Shown here one piece after another: positions 1 to 7,713 of a DNA stretch of 64,000 nucleotides (positions are counted from its first letter, which is position 1; the number at the start of each line of letters is the position of its first letter). Source of the DNA: Streptomyces sp. cf386 (GTDB lineage Bacteria > Actinomycetota > Actinomycetes > Streptomycetales > Streptomycetaceae); contig NZ_FNHV01000003.1 in NCBI RefSeq assembly GCF_900103585.1, positions 640,532 through 704,531 of the forward strand. Reading direction: 5' to 3'. The notes below the pieces were generated by a model. The model had not been told where the DNA came from. It worked only from the letters and a program-made list of their open reading frames with translations, and searched no databases. The translations under genes and the position numbers were made by a program.

Positions 1-152
1 CGGCTGTCGTCGGCGGTGGCGATGCCGTTCTCGGTGACGATCAGCGGGACGTCGCCCACGAGGGCGGCGGTGTGGCGCAGGGCGTGGCCGATGGCCTCGG
101 GGTAGTACTCCCAGCCGGTGAGGGTGCGTTCGGCGTCGGGAGTGGTCGTCAC
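1..152 (-). pseudogene. N-terminally missing GH1 beta-glucosidase fragment (runs off window edge)
   Basis: Reading leftward from a GTG at 152, the translation contains TLTGWEYYPEAI and then VPLIVTENGIATADD. These are the residues around the nucleophile (I/V-TENG) of family GH1 beta-glucosidases. In a normal GH1 protein this motif lies near residue 350, but here it appears about 40 residues after the only available start, directly behind the GH32 stop codon. The N-terminal barrel, including the acid/base NEP motif, has no room. A GAGAGG sequence overlaps the upstream stop and sits about 7 nt before the GTG, so the fragment might still be translated. The 3' part is outside the window. Confidence 0.6.
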
Positions 153-163
153 GGTGGGGCCTC

Positions 164-1531
164 TCACCGCACCGTCGCCGGCCCCGGCCACACGGCCGAC
201 GCGTCGTCGCGGTCGGGGTCCGGCAGCCGGATCGGGCGGACGGGGATGGTGCGGGTGTGCCCTTCCGTCGTCGCCGTCCAGGGGGCGGGGTGGCCCGAGT
301 AGCACAGGGTGGTCAGGGCGAAGACGCCGTCGGCGTAGACCTCGACGTACTCGCCGATGGTGAGGATGCGCAGGGTGCTCGCGGGCTCGGTCAGGACCGT
401 CTCGCCCAGTGGTGCGCCTGCGGGGCCCGCGGCCCAGAGGTTCTTGCCGTCGCAGCCGACGACCAGGGCGGGGCCGTCGTCGCCGCCGTCGCCGTCGTCT
501 CCCTTGCGCAGGGTGATCTCCACCCGCCCGGAGACATCGACATCACCGACCGCGTGCAGCACCCGCTCCTCCGTCTCCTCCAGCAGCCAGGCGTCCAGGC
601 CGGGCCACCACTCCAGACGGGGTGCCGAATCCTCCCGTATGACAAGGGACTTGGGCTGGGCCAGCATGCCGCGGCAGCGGTCGCCCGCGTCCGTCAGGTC
701 CACCCGGCGGGGGGTGGTGTGCAGGACGACACGGGAGCCGTCGGGGGCGGCGATGACGCGCGGGGCGTACGAACCGGTCGGGCCCAGGGGGCCCCGTCGG
801 GTCCAGGGGCCCCGCAGCCTCGGCGCGGTCCATGCCTCGAAGCCGCGGGTCGCGCCGATCGAACCGATCAGCAACCAGCTGCCGTCGTCGAGGCGTTCGA
901 GAACCGGGCACTCCAACTCGTCGACGTCACCGGGGGAGATGAGCGGCGGGTGGACCGTCCAGTGCTCCAGGTCGTCCGACGTCGCCCACGCCACGCAGCC
1001 GCTGACCTCGACCGGCAGGGAGGCGTCGGCCGCGCAGACGGCCATCACCCAGCCGTCGCCCTCGTCGTCGCGTACGACGAACGGGTCGCGCCAGCCCATG
1101 CGTTCACCGGTGCGGTACCAACGGGCGTCCGCCTCGGCGACCGGCCCGGTGCCGTGGCGGCGCCAGCCGGTGCCGTCGGTGCGGTCGGAGTAGGCGAGGC
1201 CGACGGACTGCAGTGGCCAGCCGGCCTCCGTCAGTCCGCTCACGCCCGTGTAGAACATCGCCATTCCGTCGCCGGAGCCGTGCCGGACGGGGTGCATCGT
1301 CCACACCGCCTGCTGGTCGAAGCGGCCGGGAAGGCCGTTGCCGAAGGCCGTGCCCTCGGGCCGCCAGGCGACCAGGTCGGTGGAGGTGGCCCTGCCGTAG
1401 GAGGTCTCCATCCGCAGATGGTCGAACTCGGCCGTCCACGGGCCCTGCAGATGCAGCACCGCGTAGGTGCCGTCGTCGTCGCGGAGCAGGGCGAAGTCGT
1501 TCACGCAGAGGCCGGGCGGGGCGTATCGCAT
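164..1531 (-). CDS. Glycoside hydrolase family 32-like protein
   Basis: The 455-residue product shows the three acidic signatures of the GH32 five-bladed propeller: N11-D12 near the N-terminus (nucleophile block), R148-D149-P150 (transition-state stabiliser) and E207-C208 (acid/base). A C-terminal beta-sandwich with ITLRKGD and VEVYADGVFALT follows, as in fructan hydrolases. There is no signal peptide, so it probably acts on sugars already imported. The ATG at 1531 has AGGAA about 8 nt upstream; an in-frame TTG at 1612 would add 27 unconvincing residues. It is divergent from the LacI gene and shares its operator region, which fits sugar-inducible control. The exact substrate (sucrose, fructo-oligosaccharide or other) cannot be read from sequence. 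Confidence 0.8.
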   Translation of the reverse strand: MRYAPPGLCVNDFALLRDDDGTYAVLHLQGPWTAEFDHLRMETSYGRATSTDLVAWRPEGTAFGNGLPGRFDQQAVWTMHPVRHGSGDGMAMFYTGVSGLTEAGWPLQSVGLAYSDRTDGTGWRRHGTGPVAEADARWYRTGERMGWRDPFVVRDDEGDGWVMAVCAADASLPVEVSGCVAWATSDDLEHWTVHPPLISPGDVDELECPVLERLDDGSWLLIGSIGATRGFEAWTAPRLRGPWTRRGPLGPTGSYAPRVIAAPDGSRVVLHTTPRRVDLTDAGDRCRGMLAQPKSLVIREDSAPRLEWWPGLDAWLLEETEERVLHAVGDVDVSGRVEITLRKGDDGDGGDDGPALVVGCDGKNLWAAGPAGAPLGETVLTEPASTLRILTIGEYVEVYADGVFALTTLCYSGHPAPWTATTEGHTRTIPVRPIRLPDPDRDDASAVWPGPATVR

Positions 1532-1551
1532 GCACAGTTCCTGTCGGCTCG

Positions 1552-1573
1552 CAGCGCTCAAACGCGTGCGCTG
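1552..1573. promoter_or_regulatory. Inverted repeat in the GH32/LacI divergent region
   Basis: CAGCGC and GCGCTG form 6-bp arms around 10 bp that contain AAACGCGT. It lies 20 bp upstream of the GH32 start. It could be a second LacI-family site or a hairpin; the spacing differs from the operator at 1624. Confidence 0.3.
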
Positions 1574-1623
1574 ATCACGGCTCTCGAAGGTCTCGGTCAA
1601 GAGTCGGCCCAAGTAGAACTCAA

Positions 1624-1637
1624 CGCAAACGCTTGCG
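1624..1637. promoter_or_regulatory. LacI-family operator
   Basis: CGCAAACGCTTGCG is a near-perfect palindrome centred on CG, differing at one symmetric position. This is the usual form of LacI/GalR operators in actinobacteria. It lies between the divergent GH32 gene and the LacI gene, 75 bp upstream of the latter, so the neighbouring LacI protein is the obvious ligand. Confidence 0.65.
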
Positions 1638-1711
1638 CAACAACGAAGGCGGGTTTACGGTCACGTCACCCCCAGATCACACCGACGTGAAACAGACGGG
1701 AGAAAAGCGCT

Positions 1712-2731
1712 GTGACCGTCAGCATCACCGATGTCGCCCGCGCCGCCGGAGTCTCGGCGTCCACCGTGTCCCGCGCCCTGCGCGGCCAGCAAGGCGTCTC
1801 CGACGAGGTGCGGGCGCAGATCACGGCCGTCGCCGCACAGCTCGGCTATACGGCGTCCCGCTCGGCGTCCAGCCTGGCCAGCGGGCGCACCTTCACCGTC
1901 GGGGTCGTGGTGCCGTACGTGGGCCGCTGGTTCTTCGGCACCGTGCTGGACGCCGCCGAGCACGTGTTCAGCGCCGCCGGGTACGACGTCCTGCTGTACA
2001 ACCTGGGCTCGCCGGAGTCACGCAAGCGTTTCTTCACCAAGATGCCGGTCCGCAAGCGGGTCGACGCGGTGCTGTCGCTGCTCATCCCCGACGAGGAGGA
2101 GTCGGCCGCGCTGCGTTCGCTCGGGGTGCCGCTGGCCAGTACGGTCGGCGGCGCCCGGCCCGGCTTCACCGTGGTCGGCATCGACGACCGGGCCGGCGCG
2201 GAGAGTGCCGTACGGCATCTGGTGAACCTCGGCCATCGCCGGATCGGCATGATCAGCGGGTCGAGCGGGCCGCAGCACTGGACCACGCCCGTCGCGCGCC
2301 GCCAGGCGTACCTGGATGTGCTGGCCGAGGCCGGGATAGAGCACGATCCGGCGCTGGAGGCGGACGGCGACTACACCGTCGAGGGCGGCGAGCGGGCCAT
2401 GACCGAGCTGCTGGCCGCCTCCCGGCCGCCGACGGCCGTGTTCGCGCAGTCCGACGAGATGGCGATGGGCGCGTTGCGCGCGCTCAGGCGGCATCGGCTG
2501 CGGGTGCCGGACGACGTGTCCGTCGTCGGTTTCGACGATCACGAGCTCGCCGATGTGATCGGGCTGACCACCGTCGCCCAGCCGGTCGCCGGGCAGGGCG
2601 CCGAGGCGGCCCGGCTGCTGCTGCGGCAGCTCGACGAGCCGGACGCCGAGCGGCCCGGGCATGTGCAGATGCCCATCCGTCTCGTCCTGCGCGAGACCAC
2701 CGCACCGCCGCGCCCGCGCGGACCCCAGTAG
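1712..2731 (+). CDS. LacI-family transcriptional repressor
   Basis: The 339-residue protein begins with a standard LacI helix-turn-helix, SITDVARAAGVSASTVSRAL (residues 4-23), followed by the hinge region and a periplasmic-binding-protein-like sensor domain (VGVVVPYVGRWFFG, HRRIGMISG, FAQSDEMAMGALRAL, DVSVVGFDDHELA). The GTG start has GGGAG upstream. It is divergent from GH32 and precedes the ABC transporter genes, so it probably represses both directions until a sugar or sugar phosphate binds. The CGCAAACGCTTGCG site at 1624 is the likely operator. Confidence 0.92.
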   Translation: MTVSITDVARAAGVSASTVSRALRGQQGVSDEVRAQITAVAAQLGYTASRSASSLASGRTFTVGVVVPYVGRWFFGTVLDAAEHVFSAAGYDVLLYNLGSPESRKRFFTKMPVRKRVDAVLSLLIPDEEESAALRSLGVPLASTVGGARPGFTVVGIDDRAGAESAVRHLVNLGHRRIGMISGSSGPQHWTTPVARRQAYLDVLAEAGIEHDPALEADGDYTVEGGERAMTELLAASRPPTAVFAQSDEMAMGALRALRRHRLRVPDDVSVVGFDDHELADVIGLTTVAQPVAGQGAEAARLLLRQLDEPDAERPGHVQMPIRLVLRETTAPPRPRGPQ

Positions 2732-2826
2732 TCCCTCCGCGGCCTGCAGGCCCCCGAGACCCCACTCCCCCACGCCGGAAAGCCCCAGCGCACCACGAAC
2801 CCTCGCACCGCACGGAGGAACGCACC

Positions 2827-4185
2827 ATGAGCTCGACCGACAGCTCGACCGACAGAAGGTACCGCCGCACCGCCTGTACGGGCCTCGCCCTCGCCCTGCC
2901 CCTCGCGGCCCTGGCCGCCTGCGGCGGCGGCAGCAGCGGCACCGACGCGTCCGCGGAGGCCGGCAGTGGCACGGGCACCATCAGCGTCTGGGCCCACCAG
3001 GGGCAGAAGAGCGAGGACACCGCCCTGCAGAACGCGGTGAAGTCCTTCAACTCCTCCCAGGACAAGATCAAGGTCGAGCTGAAGCTCATCCCCGGCAACG
3101 ACTACACCAAGACCATCACCGCCACCGACGCCTCCGAGCTGCCGGACGTGATGGAGTTCGACGGGCCGACGATGGCGAACTTCGTCTACAACAAGAAGCT
3201 CGCCGCGATCGACGACTACGTCTCCGCGAAGACGATGTCCAACGCCACCGACGCGAGCAAGGCGCAGGGCGAGATAGCCGGCGAGCACTACGGGCTCGGC
3301 ATGTACGACTCGGGGCTCGGCGTCTACGGCAACAAGAAGCTGCTGGACGCGGCCGGGGTGAAGTACCCGAGGGGCCTGGACGACGACTGGACGGCCGCCG
3401 AGTTCACGGCCGCGCTCAAGGCGCTCAAGGGCAAGGACTCCGACGGCAAGGTCGTCGACCTCCAGGAGACCAGCGGCTACGCCAACGAGTGGGGTACGTA
3501 CGGCTTCGCGCCCATCGTCTGGTCGGCGGGCGGCACCCTGCTGAAGGACGGCAAGGCGGAGGGCGCTCTCGACACCCCGGCGGTGGTCTCGGCGATGAAG
3601 ACCTTCCAGTCCTGGAAGACGTACACCGACCCCAACACCGACGGCAACGCCTTCGCCAAGGACCGCGTCGCGCTGAGCTGGGTCGGCCACTGGATGTACC
3701 CCGCCTACAGCGAGGCCCTCGGCGACGACCTCGTCGTCCTGCCGCTGCCCGACTTCGGCAACGGCCCCAAGACCGGCCAGGGCTCCTGGGCCTGGGGCAT
3801 CGGCGCGAACAGCAAGAACGCCAAGGCCTCCGGCGCCTTCCTCGACTACCTGCTGAACGACGCCAACGTCACCGCGATGACGACGGCCAACGGCGCCCCG
3901 CCCGCCACGAAGAGCGCGCTCGCCGCAAGCCCCCTCTACAAGGAGGGCGGCCCGCTCCAGCTCTACGCCGACCAGCTCGCCAAGCCCTGCGGCGACAGCG
4001 ACATCGCCAAGTCCTGCGTCGCCGTGACCCGCCCGGTCACCGCCGGATACCCCACGGTCACCGCCAAGTTCAGCGAGGCCCTGAACTCGATCTACGGCGG
4101 CGCCGACCCGAAGAGCGCCCTGGAGAAGGCCGCCCGCGCCATCGACCAGGACTTCTCCGACAACGCCGGCTACGAGATCCCGTAG
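2827..4185 (+). CDS. ABC sugar transporter, lipoprotein solute-binding protein
   Basis: This 452-residue protein carries an N-terminal lipoprotein signal: charged RRYRR, a hydrophobic segment, and a lipobox L29-A-A-C32. An extracellular solute-binding family 1 fold follows (GTISVWAHQG, PDVMEFDGPTMANFV, GLGMYDSGLGVYGNKKLLDAAG, WVGHWMYPAY). It should capture an oligosaccharide outside the membrane and deliver it to the two downstream permeases. ATG at 2827 has GGAGG 7 nt upstream. No ATPase gene is present in the locus. Streptomycete CUT1 systems commonly share a single MsiK-type ATPase, which would explain the absence. Confidence 0.9.
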   Translation: MSSTDSSTDRRYRRTACTGLALALPLAALAACGGGSSGTDASAEAGSGTGTISVWAHQGQKSEDTALQNAVKSFNSSQDKIKVELKLIPGNDYTKTITATDASELPDVMEFDGPTMANFVYNKKLAAIDDYVSAKTMSNATDASKAQGEIAGEHYGLGMYDSGLGVYGNKKLLDAAGVKYPRGLDDDWTAAEFTAALKALKGKDSDGKVVDLQETSGYANEWGTYGFAPIVWSAGGTLLKDGKAEGALDTPAVVSAMKTFQSWKTYTDPNTDGNAFAKDRVALSWVGHWMYPAYSEALGDDLVVLPLPDFGNGPKTGQGSWAWGIGANSKNAKASGAFLDYLLNDANVTAMTTANGAPPATKSALAASPLYKEGGPLQLYADQLAKPCGDSDIAKSCVAVTRPVTAGYPTVTAKFSEALNSIYGGADPKSALEKAARAIDQDFSDNAGYEIP

Positions 4186-4222
4186 TCCAGGCCCCAGCAG
4201 TCCAGGCCCCAGTAGGACCCTT

Positions 4223-4264
4223 CGGCCGGGGCGGGCGCACTTACACCGCGCCCCGTCCCGGCCG
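4223..4264 (+). terminator. Intra-operon hairpin after the binding-protein gene
   Basis: CGGCCGGG-rich arms at 4223-4238 and 4248-4264 pair with one mismatch and one bulge around a short loop. There is no T-run. A stable hairpin here would protect or terminate part of the transcript, the usual way binding protein is made in excess over permeases. Just upstream, AGTCCAGGCCCCAG is repeated in tandem (4187-4213). Confidence 0.5.
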
Positions 4265-4279
4265 GGAACAGGACCCCCC

Positions 4280-5269
4280 GTGAAGACCGTGGAACCCGCG
4301 CACCCCGCGCCCACCGACAGGGAGCAAGGCCCGCCCGTGAACTCCGTGAAGCGCTCGCGGCCGGCGCACAAGAACCGGGACTGGCTGCACGGACTGCTCA
4401 TGTCCACGCCCGCCGTGGCCGGACTCATCGCCTTCGTCGGTATCCCGTTCGGCTACGCCGTCGTCCTCTCCTTCTACAACGTGCGTCTCGGCTCCCCGCT
4501 GGAGCCCACCTTCTTCGGGATCGAGCAGTACCGGCGCCTGTTCACCGATCCGGACCTGTCCGGCCCGTTCCTGCGGGCCCTGCTGAACAACCTGACCTTC
4601 GCCGTGGTCGTCGTTCCGCTCCAGACGGGCCTGGCGCTGGCGCTCGCGATCCTGCTCAACCGCAAGCTGAAGGCGATCGGTCTGTTCCGGTCCCTCTTCT
4701 TCATGCCGGTCGTCTTCCCGATGACCCTGGTCGCCGTGATCTGGCGGCTCATCCTCGCCCGCAGCGACCAGGGCCTGCTCAACTCCGCGCTGGACGCGGT
4801 GAGTTTCGGCAACTGGGGCGCCTTCGACTGGCTCGGCGACACCGCCACCGCGATGGCCTCGATCATCGTGCTGTCCGTGTGGCAGGGCGTCGGCTTCCAG
4901 ATGGTCATCCTGCTGGCCGGACTCCAGCAGATACCCGGCGAGCTCTACGAGGCCGCCGAACTCGACCGGGCCACCGGCCGGCAGCAGTTCCGCCATGTCA
5001 CCCTGCCCGGCATCCGCGGCACCCTCGTCTTCGTCGCCATGCTGACCTCGGTGCTGTCCTTCCGGGTCTTCGACCAGGTCTACGTCCTCATCCACGGCGG
5101 CGGACTCGACGAGGACGCCACCCGCACGGTCATGTACCAGGCCGTCACCACCGCCTTCGACCGGAACAACATCGGCCAGGCGTCCGCGATCACCGTCGTC
5201 TTCTTCCTGATCGTCGTCGCCCTGACCCTCATCCAGCGCCGCGTCGTCCGGCCCGACAACGAGGACTGA
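4280..5269 (+). CDS. ABC sugar transporter permease (MalF/UgpA type)
   Basis: The 329-residue membrane protein has six predicted hydrophobic segments, starting with LLMSTPAVAGLIAFVGIPFGYAVVL (written here in part), and the cytoplasmic EAA loop 'ELYEAAELDRATGRQQF' that contacts the ATPase. The long charged N-terminus and overall pattern match the MalF/UgpA partner of CUT1 importers. GTG at 4280 has AGGA 6 nt upstream; a second GTG at 4338 is possible. It is 7 nt from the next permease and belongs to the binding-protein operon. Confidence 0.9.
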   Translation: MKTVEPAHPAPTDREQGPPVNSVKRSRPAHKNRDWLHGLLMSTPAVAGLIAFVGIPFGYAVVLSFYNVRLGSPLEPTFFGIEQYRRLFTDPDLSGPFLRALLNNLTFAVVVVPLQTGLALALAILLNRKLKAIGLFRSLFFMPVVFPMTLVAVIWRLILARSDQGLLNSALDAVSFGNWGAFDWLGDTATAMASIIVLSVWQGVGFQMVILLAGLQQIPGELYEAAELDRATGRQQFRHVTLPGIRGTLVFVAMLTSVLSFRVFDQVYVLIHGGGLDEDATRTVMYQAVTTAFDRNNIGQASAITVVFFLIVVALTLIQRRVVRPDNED

Positions 5270-5275
5270 CCCACG

Positions 5276-6118
5276 ATGGCCACGACCCGCGCTCCCCTGC
5301 GCCGCTTCGCCGACTACACCGTCCTCGGCGTCCTGGCGTTCATCTTCGTCCTGCCCGTCCTCTACCTGCTCCTGGGCAGCCTCAAGCCCTCGGACGAGGT
5401 GCTGAACGGCCTGACCGGCTTCCTCCCCACCCACCTGTCCTTCGACAACTACGCGAACGTTCTCGCCGCCCTCAACTCCGACAGCACCGGCTACTTCTGG
5501 CGCTTCATGGGCGTCTCGCTGCTCGTCGCGTTCGTGGTGGTGACGGGCGGCCTGTTCGTCAACTCGATGGCCGCGTACGGCATGTCACGGCTGAAGTGGC
5601 GCGGCCGGGAAGCCGTCTTCACGCTCGTCCTGCTGCTGATGCTGGTGCCGTTCGAGTCGGTGGCCGTGCCGCTCTTCTACATGTTCAACGACCAGCGCAA
5701 CACCCTCTACATCCAGGCGGTCCCCTTCATCGCCAACGCCTTCTCGATCTACCAGTTCCACACGTTCTTCCGCTCGATCCCGCCGAGCATCGAGGAGGCG
5801 GCCCGGCTGGACGGCGCGGGCCCCTGGCGCACGTTCTTCGCGATCATCGTGCCGATGTCGAAGCCGGTGTTCGCCTCGGTCGCGATCCTCACGTTCCTCA
5901 CCCAGTGGGGCGCGTTCCTGTGGCCGGTCCTGATGGTCTCCGACCCGTCCGTCCGCCCCCTCCCCCTGGAGATGAGCGTCTTCCAGGGCCAACAGCCCCC
6001 GGACTGGGGCCAGATCCTCGCCTTCGGCGTCCTCCTCGTCCTGCCCGTCCTGATCGTCTTCGCGTTCTTCCAGCGCTGGTTCGTGCAGGGCGTGGCCAGT
6101 TCGGCGGTCAAGGGGTGA
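5276..6118 (+). CDS. ABC sugar transporter permease (MalG/UgpE type)
   Basis: The 280-residue product is the second permease of the CUT1 importer. It has six hydrophobic segments and the EAA loop 'PSIEEAARLDGAGPWRTF' near residues 165-185. Six nucleotides separate it from the preceding permease, so the two are surely co-translated and form the transmembrane heterodimer. No enzyme gene follows on this strand; the next gene is convergent. Confidence 0.9.
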   Translation: MATTRAPLRRFADYTVLGVLAFIFVLPVLYLLLGSLKPSDEVLNGLTGFLPTHLSFDNYANVLAALNSDSTGYFWRFMGVSLLVAFVVVTGGLFVNSMAAYGMSRLKWRGREAVFTLVLLLMLVPFESVAVPLFYMFNDQRNTLYIQAVPFIANAFSIYQFHTFFRSIPPSIEEAARLDGAGPWRTFFAIIVPMSKPVFASVAILTFLTQWGAFLWPVLMVSDPSVRPLPLEMSVFQGQQPPDWGQILAFGVLLVLPVLIVFAFFQRWFVQGVASSAVKG

Positions 6119-6146
6119 GCACGGTCCTCGGTCGGTGACCGCCGCG

Positions 6147-6773
6147 TCAGTCGGAGATGACCGGGCTGCGCCGGCTCCACTCGCCGCCGTGCACCGCCTG
6201 GTGCATGAAGGCGGCGACGTCCGCGCGGCTGATCGACGGGTTGCCCTTCATCGGCAGCCGGTCGTCCGCGTGGTACGTGCCCTTGGCGGGGCCGTTGGTC
6301 AGCTTGGTCGGGAGGACGATGGTCCAGTCCAGGCCGCTGGAGCGGATGCTCTCGTCGGCGATCGCCTTGTCGGCGTAGAGCGACCGCAGCAGGGTGCGGT
6401 AGATCAGCTTCTGCGGGGTGCTCGACCAGTCGAAGGTGTGGCCGACGCCGAACGACGACAGCCACACCAGGCGGGATACGCCCGCTTCCTCCGCCGCCTC
6501 GATCACGGCCGCCGAGGCACGTGTGAAGAGGCCGTCGGCGCGCACCGAGTTGCCCCGGCCGAGGGCGGAGACGATCGCATCGTGCCCGGCCGCGGCGGCG
6601 GAGACGTCGCGCGGCGACGTGGCGTCTCCGGTGATCGGCGTGACCCGGTCGGCGAGGTCACCCAGGCCCGCCGGATTGCGCACCAGGGCGGTGACCGAGT
6701 CACCGGAGCGCAGGGCCAGGTCGACGAGATGGCGGCCGGTGGGGCCGGTCGCGCCGAGGATGAACAGCTTCAT
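6147..6773 (-). CDS. NAD(P)H-binding protein, atypical short-chain dehydrogenase fold
   Basis: The 208-residue protein starts with MKLFILGATGPTGRHLVDLA, a Rossmann GxxGxxG motif of the NmrA-like/SDR_a5 group. LVWLSSFGVGHTF and SSGLDWTIVLPTKLTNGPAKG follow, as in NAD(P)-binding isomerase or biliverdin-reductase-B-like proteins. A catalytic YxxxK is not evident, so it may be a reductase of quinones or a redox sensor. Two identical palindromes lie just upstream (6805-6848), indicating repression by a TetR protein, probably the one encoded next upstream at 6902. Confidence 0.8.
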   Translation of the reverse strand: MKLFILGATGPTGRHLVDLALRSGDSVTALVRNPAGLGDLADRVTPITGDATSPRDVSAAAAGHDAIVSALGRGNSVRADGLFTRASAAVIEAAEEAGVSRLVWLSSFGVGHTFDWSSTPQKLIYRTLLRSLYADKAIADESIRSSGLDWTIVLPTKLTNGPAKGTYHADDRLPMKGNPSISRADVAAFMHQAVHGGEWSRRSPVISD

Positions 6774-6804
6774 GGCCAGGACCTCCGAGTCGGGGAAGCG
6801 TAAA

Positions 6805-6848
6805 CGGACAGCTGTCCGCTACGAGAAAACGTAACGGACAGCTGTCCG
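6805..6848. promoter_or_regulatory. Two identical 14-bp palindromic operators
   Basis: CGGACAGCTGTCCG occurs at 6805-6818 and again at 6835-6848, exactly 30 bp apart (close to three helical turns). Each is a perfect palindrome and both lie within 80 bp upstream of the leftward NAD(P)H-binding gene. The form and spacing fit cooperative binding by a TetR-family dimer. Confidence 0.75.
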
Positions 6849-6901
6849 CTCAGCAAGGCACACGTGCCACCACCCCGGCCCGACCCGGGACACATCGCGC
6901 C

Positions 6902-7567
6902 TCAGGACCGCGCCCCCGGACCCGTCGCCAACAGCCCGTTGACCACCAGCGTCGCCAGCGTTTCGGCCGTTTCGGCGAGCTGTTGCGGCGAGGTGTGCTC
7001 GGGCCTGCCCAGGCGGCGGGCCAAGGGCACCTCCACCATGCCGGAGATGGGCGGGACGATGGCGAAGAACAGCACGTCCATCGGCACGGACGCCATGCGC
7101 CCGTCGGCCACGAGCCGGTCGACGATGGCTCCCATGGTCTGCACGATCGGGGCCATGTACTTCTCGTACAGATAGTCCAACCGCTCGCTGTCCAGGGTGA
7201 ATTCGTTGACCAGGAGCCGCCCGACCAGCGGCGCGTCCGCCGCGCCCCGATAGAAGCCGACGATGATCTGCCGCAGCCGCTCGGCGTCGTCGAGCGAGGG
7301 ATCCACCTGCGCCATGCCCGCCAGCTGCGCCCCCAGCGAGTGGTCCACCACCGCGCGCCAGAACGCCGCCTTGGATCCGTACCGGTCGTTGATGAAGTTG
7401 TGGCTGACGCCCAGGCGGCGGGCCAGTTCGCGCGCGGAGGCATGGTCGTAGCCCAGCTCCGCGAAGGCCTCGACCCCGCGCTGCAGGATGACCGCCTCGT
7501 CGGGCACCGCGGGAGCGCCCGCGCCCGGACGTCCCGGCCGCCGAGCGGATTCGGCTCTTGCACCCAC
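6902..7567 (-). CDS. TetR-family transcriptional regulator
   Basis: About 221 residues. A typical N-terminal TetR helix-turn-helix (SARELARRLGVSHNFIND followed by RYGSKAAFWRAVV) precedes a helical ligand-binding domain. I chose the second of two adjacent GTG codons (7567), because AAGGAGG lies 5 nt upstream; a GTG at 7600 is also in frame. It is divergent from the MpaB-type oxygenase and lies upstream of the NAD(P)H-binding gene on the same strand. Palindromes occur in both flanking promoters (7664-7697 and 6805-6848). Confidence 0.88.
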   Translation of the reverse strand: MGARAESARRPGRPGAGAPAVPDEAVILQRGVEAFAELGYDHASARELARRLGVSHNFINDRYGSKAAFWRAVVDHSLGAQLAGMAQVDPSLDDAERLRQIIVGFYRGAADAPLVGRLLVNEFTLDSERLDYLYEKYMAPIVQTMGAIVDRLVADGRMASVPMDVLFFAIVPPISGMVEVPLARRLGRPEHTSPQQLAETAETLATLVVNGLLATGPGARS

Positions 7568-7637
7568 CACTGCCTCCTTCACTGCATCACCCCGGCCCAC
7601 CCTTGTCCCGGGTTTCCGGGGCTCGCCAACACTTTAC

Positions 7638-7697
7638 TTGACACCTGTCAGACGCGAGCTAATCTGACAGACGTCAGGCAAATCTGACAACCGTCAG
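7638..7697 (+). promoter_or_regulatory. Promoter with two palindromic operators ahead of the oxygenase gene
   Basis: TTGACA (7638-7643) and TAATCT (7660-7665), 16 bp apart, resemble a vegetative promoter. Two related palindromes overlap or follow the -10: CTGACAGACGTCAG (7664-7677) and CTGACAACCGTCAG (7684-7697), spaced 20 bp. They have conserved CTGAC/GTCAG arms and different 4-bp centres. They would block transcription of the rightward gene when the divergent TetR protein binds. Confidence 0.65.
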
Positions 7698-7713
7698 GAG
7701 AGGGCCCATCGCC

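Noticed and set aside
257..1690. Long rightward reading frame opposite GH32
   Set aside because: It is complementary to the GH32 gene; Ala/Gly/Arg/Val-rich sequence with no domain is typical antisense shadow of high-GC coding DNA.
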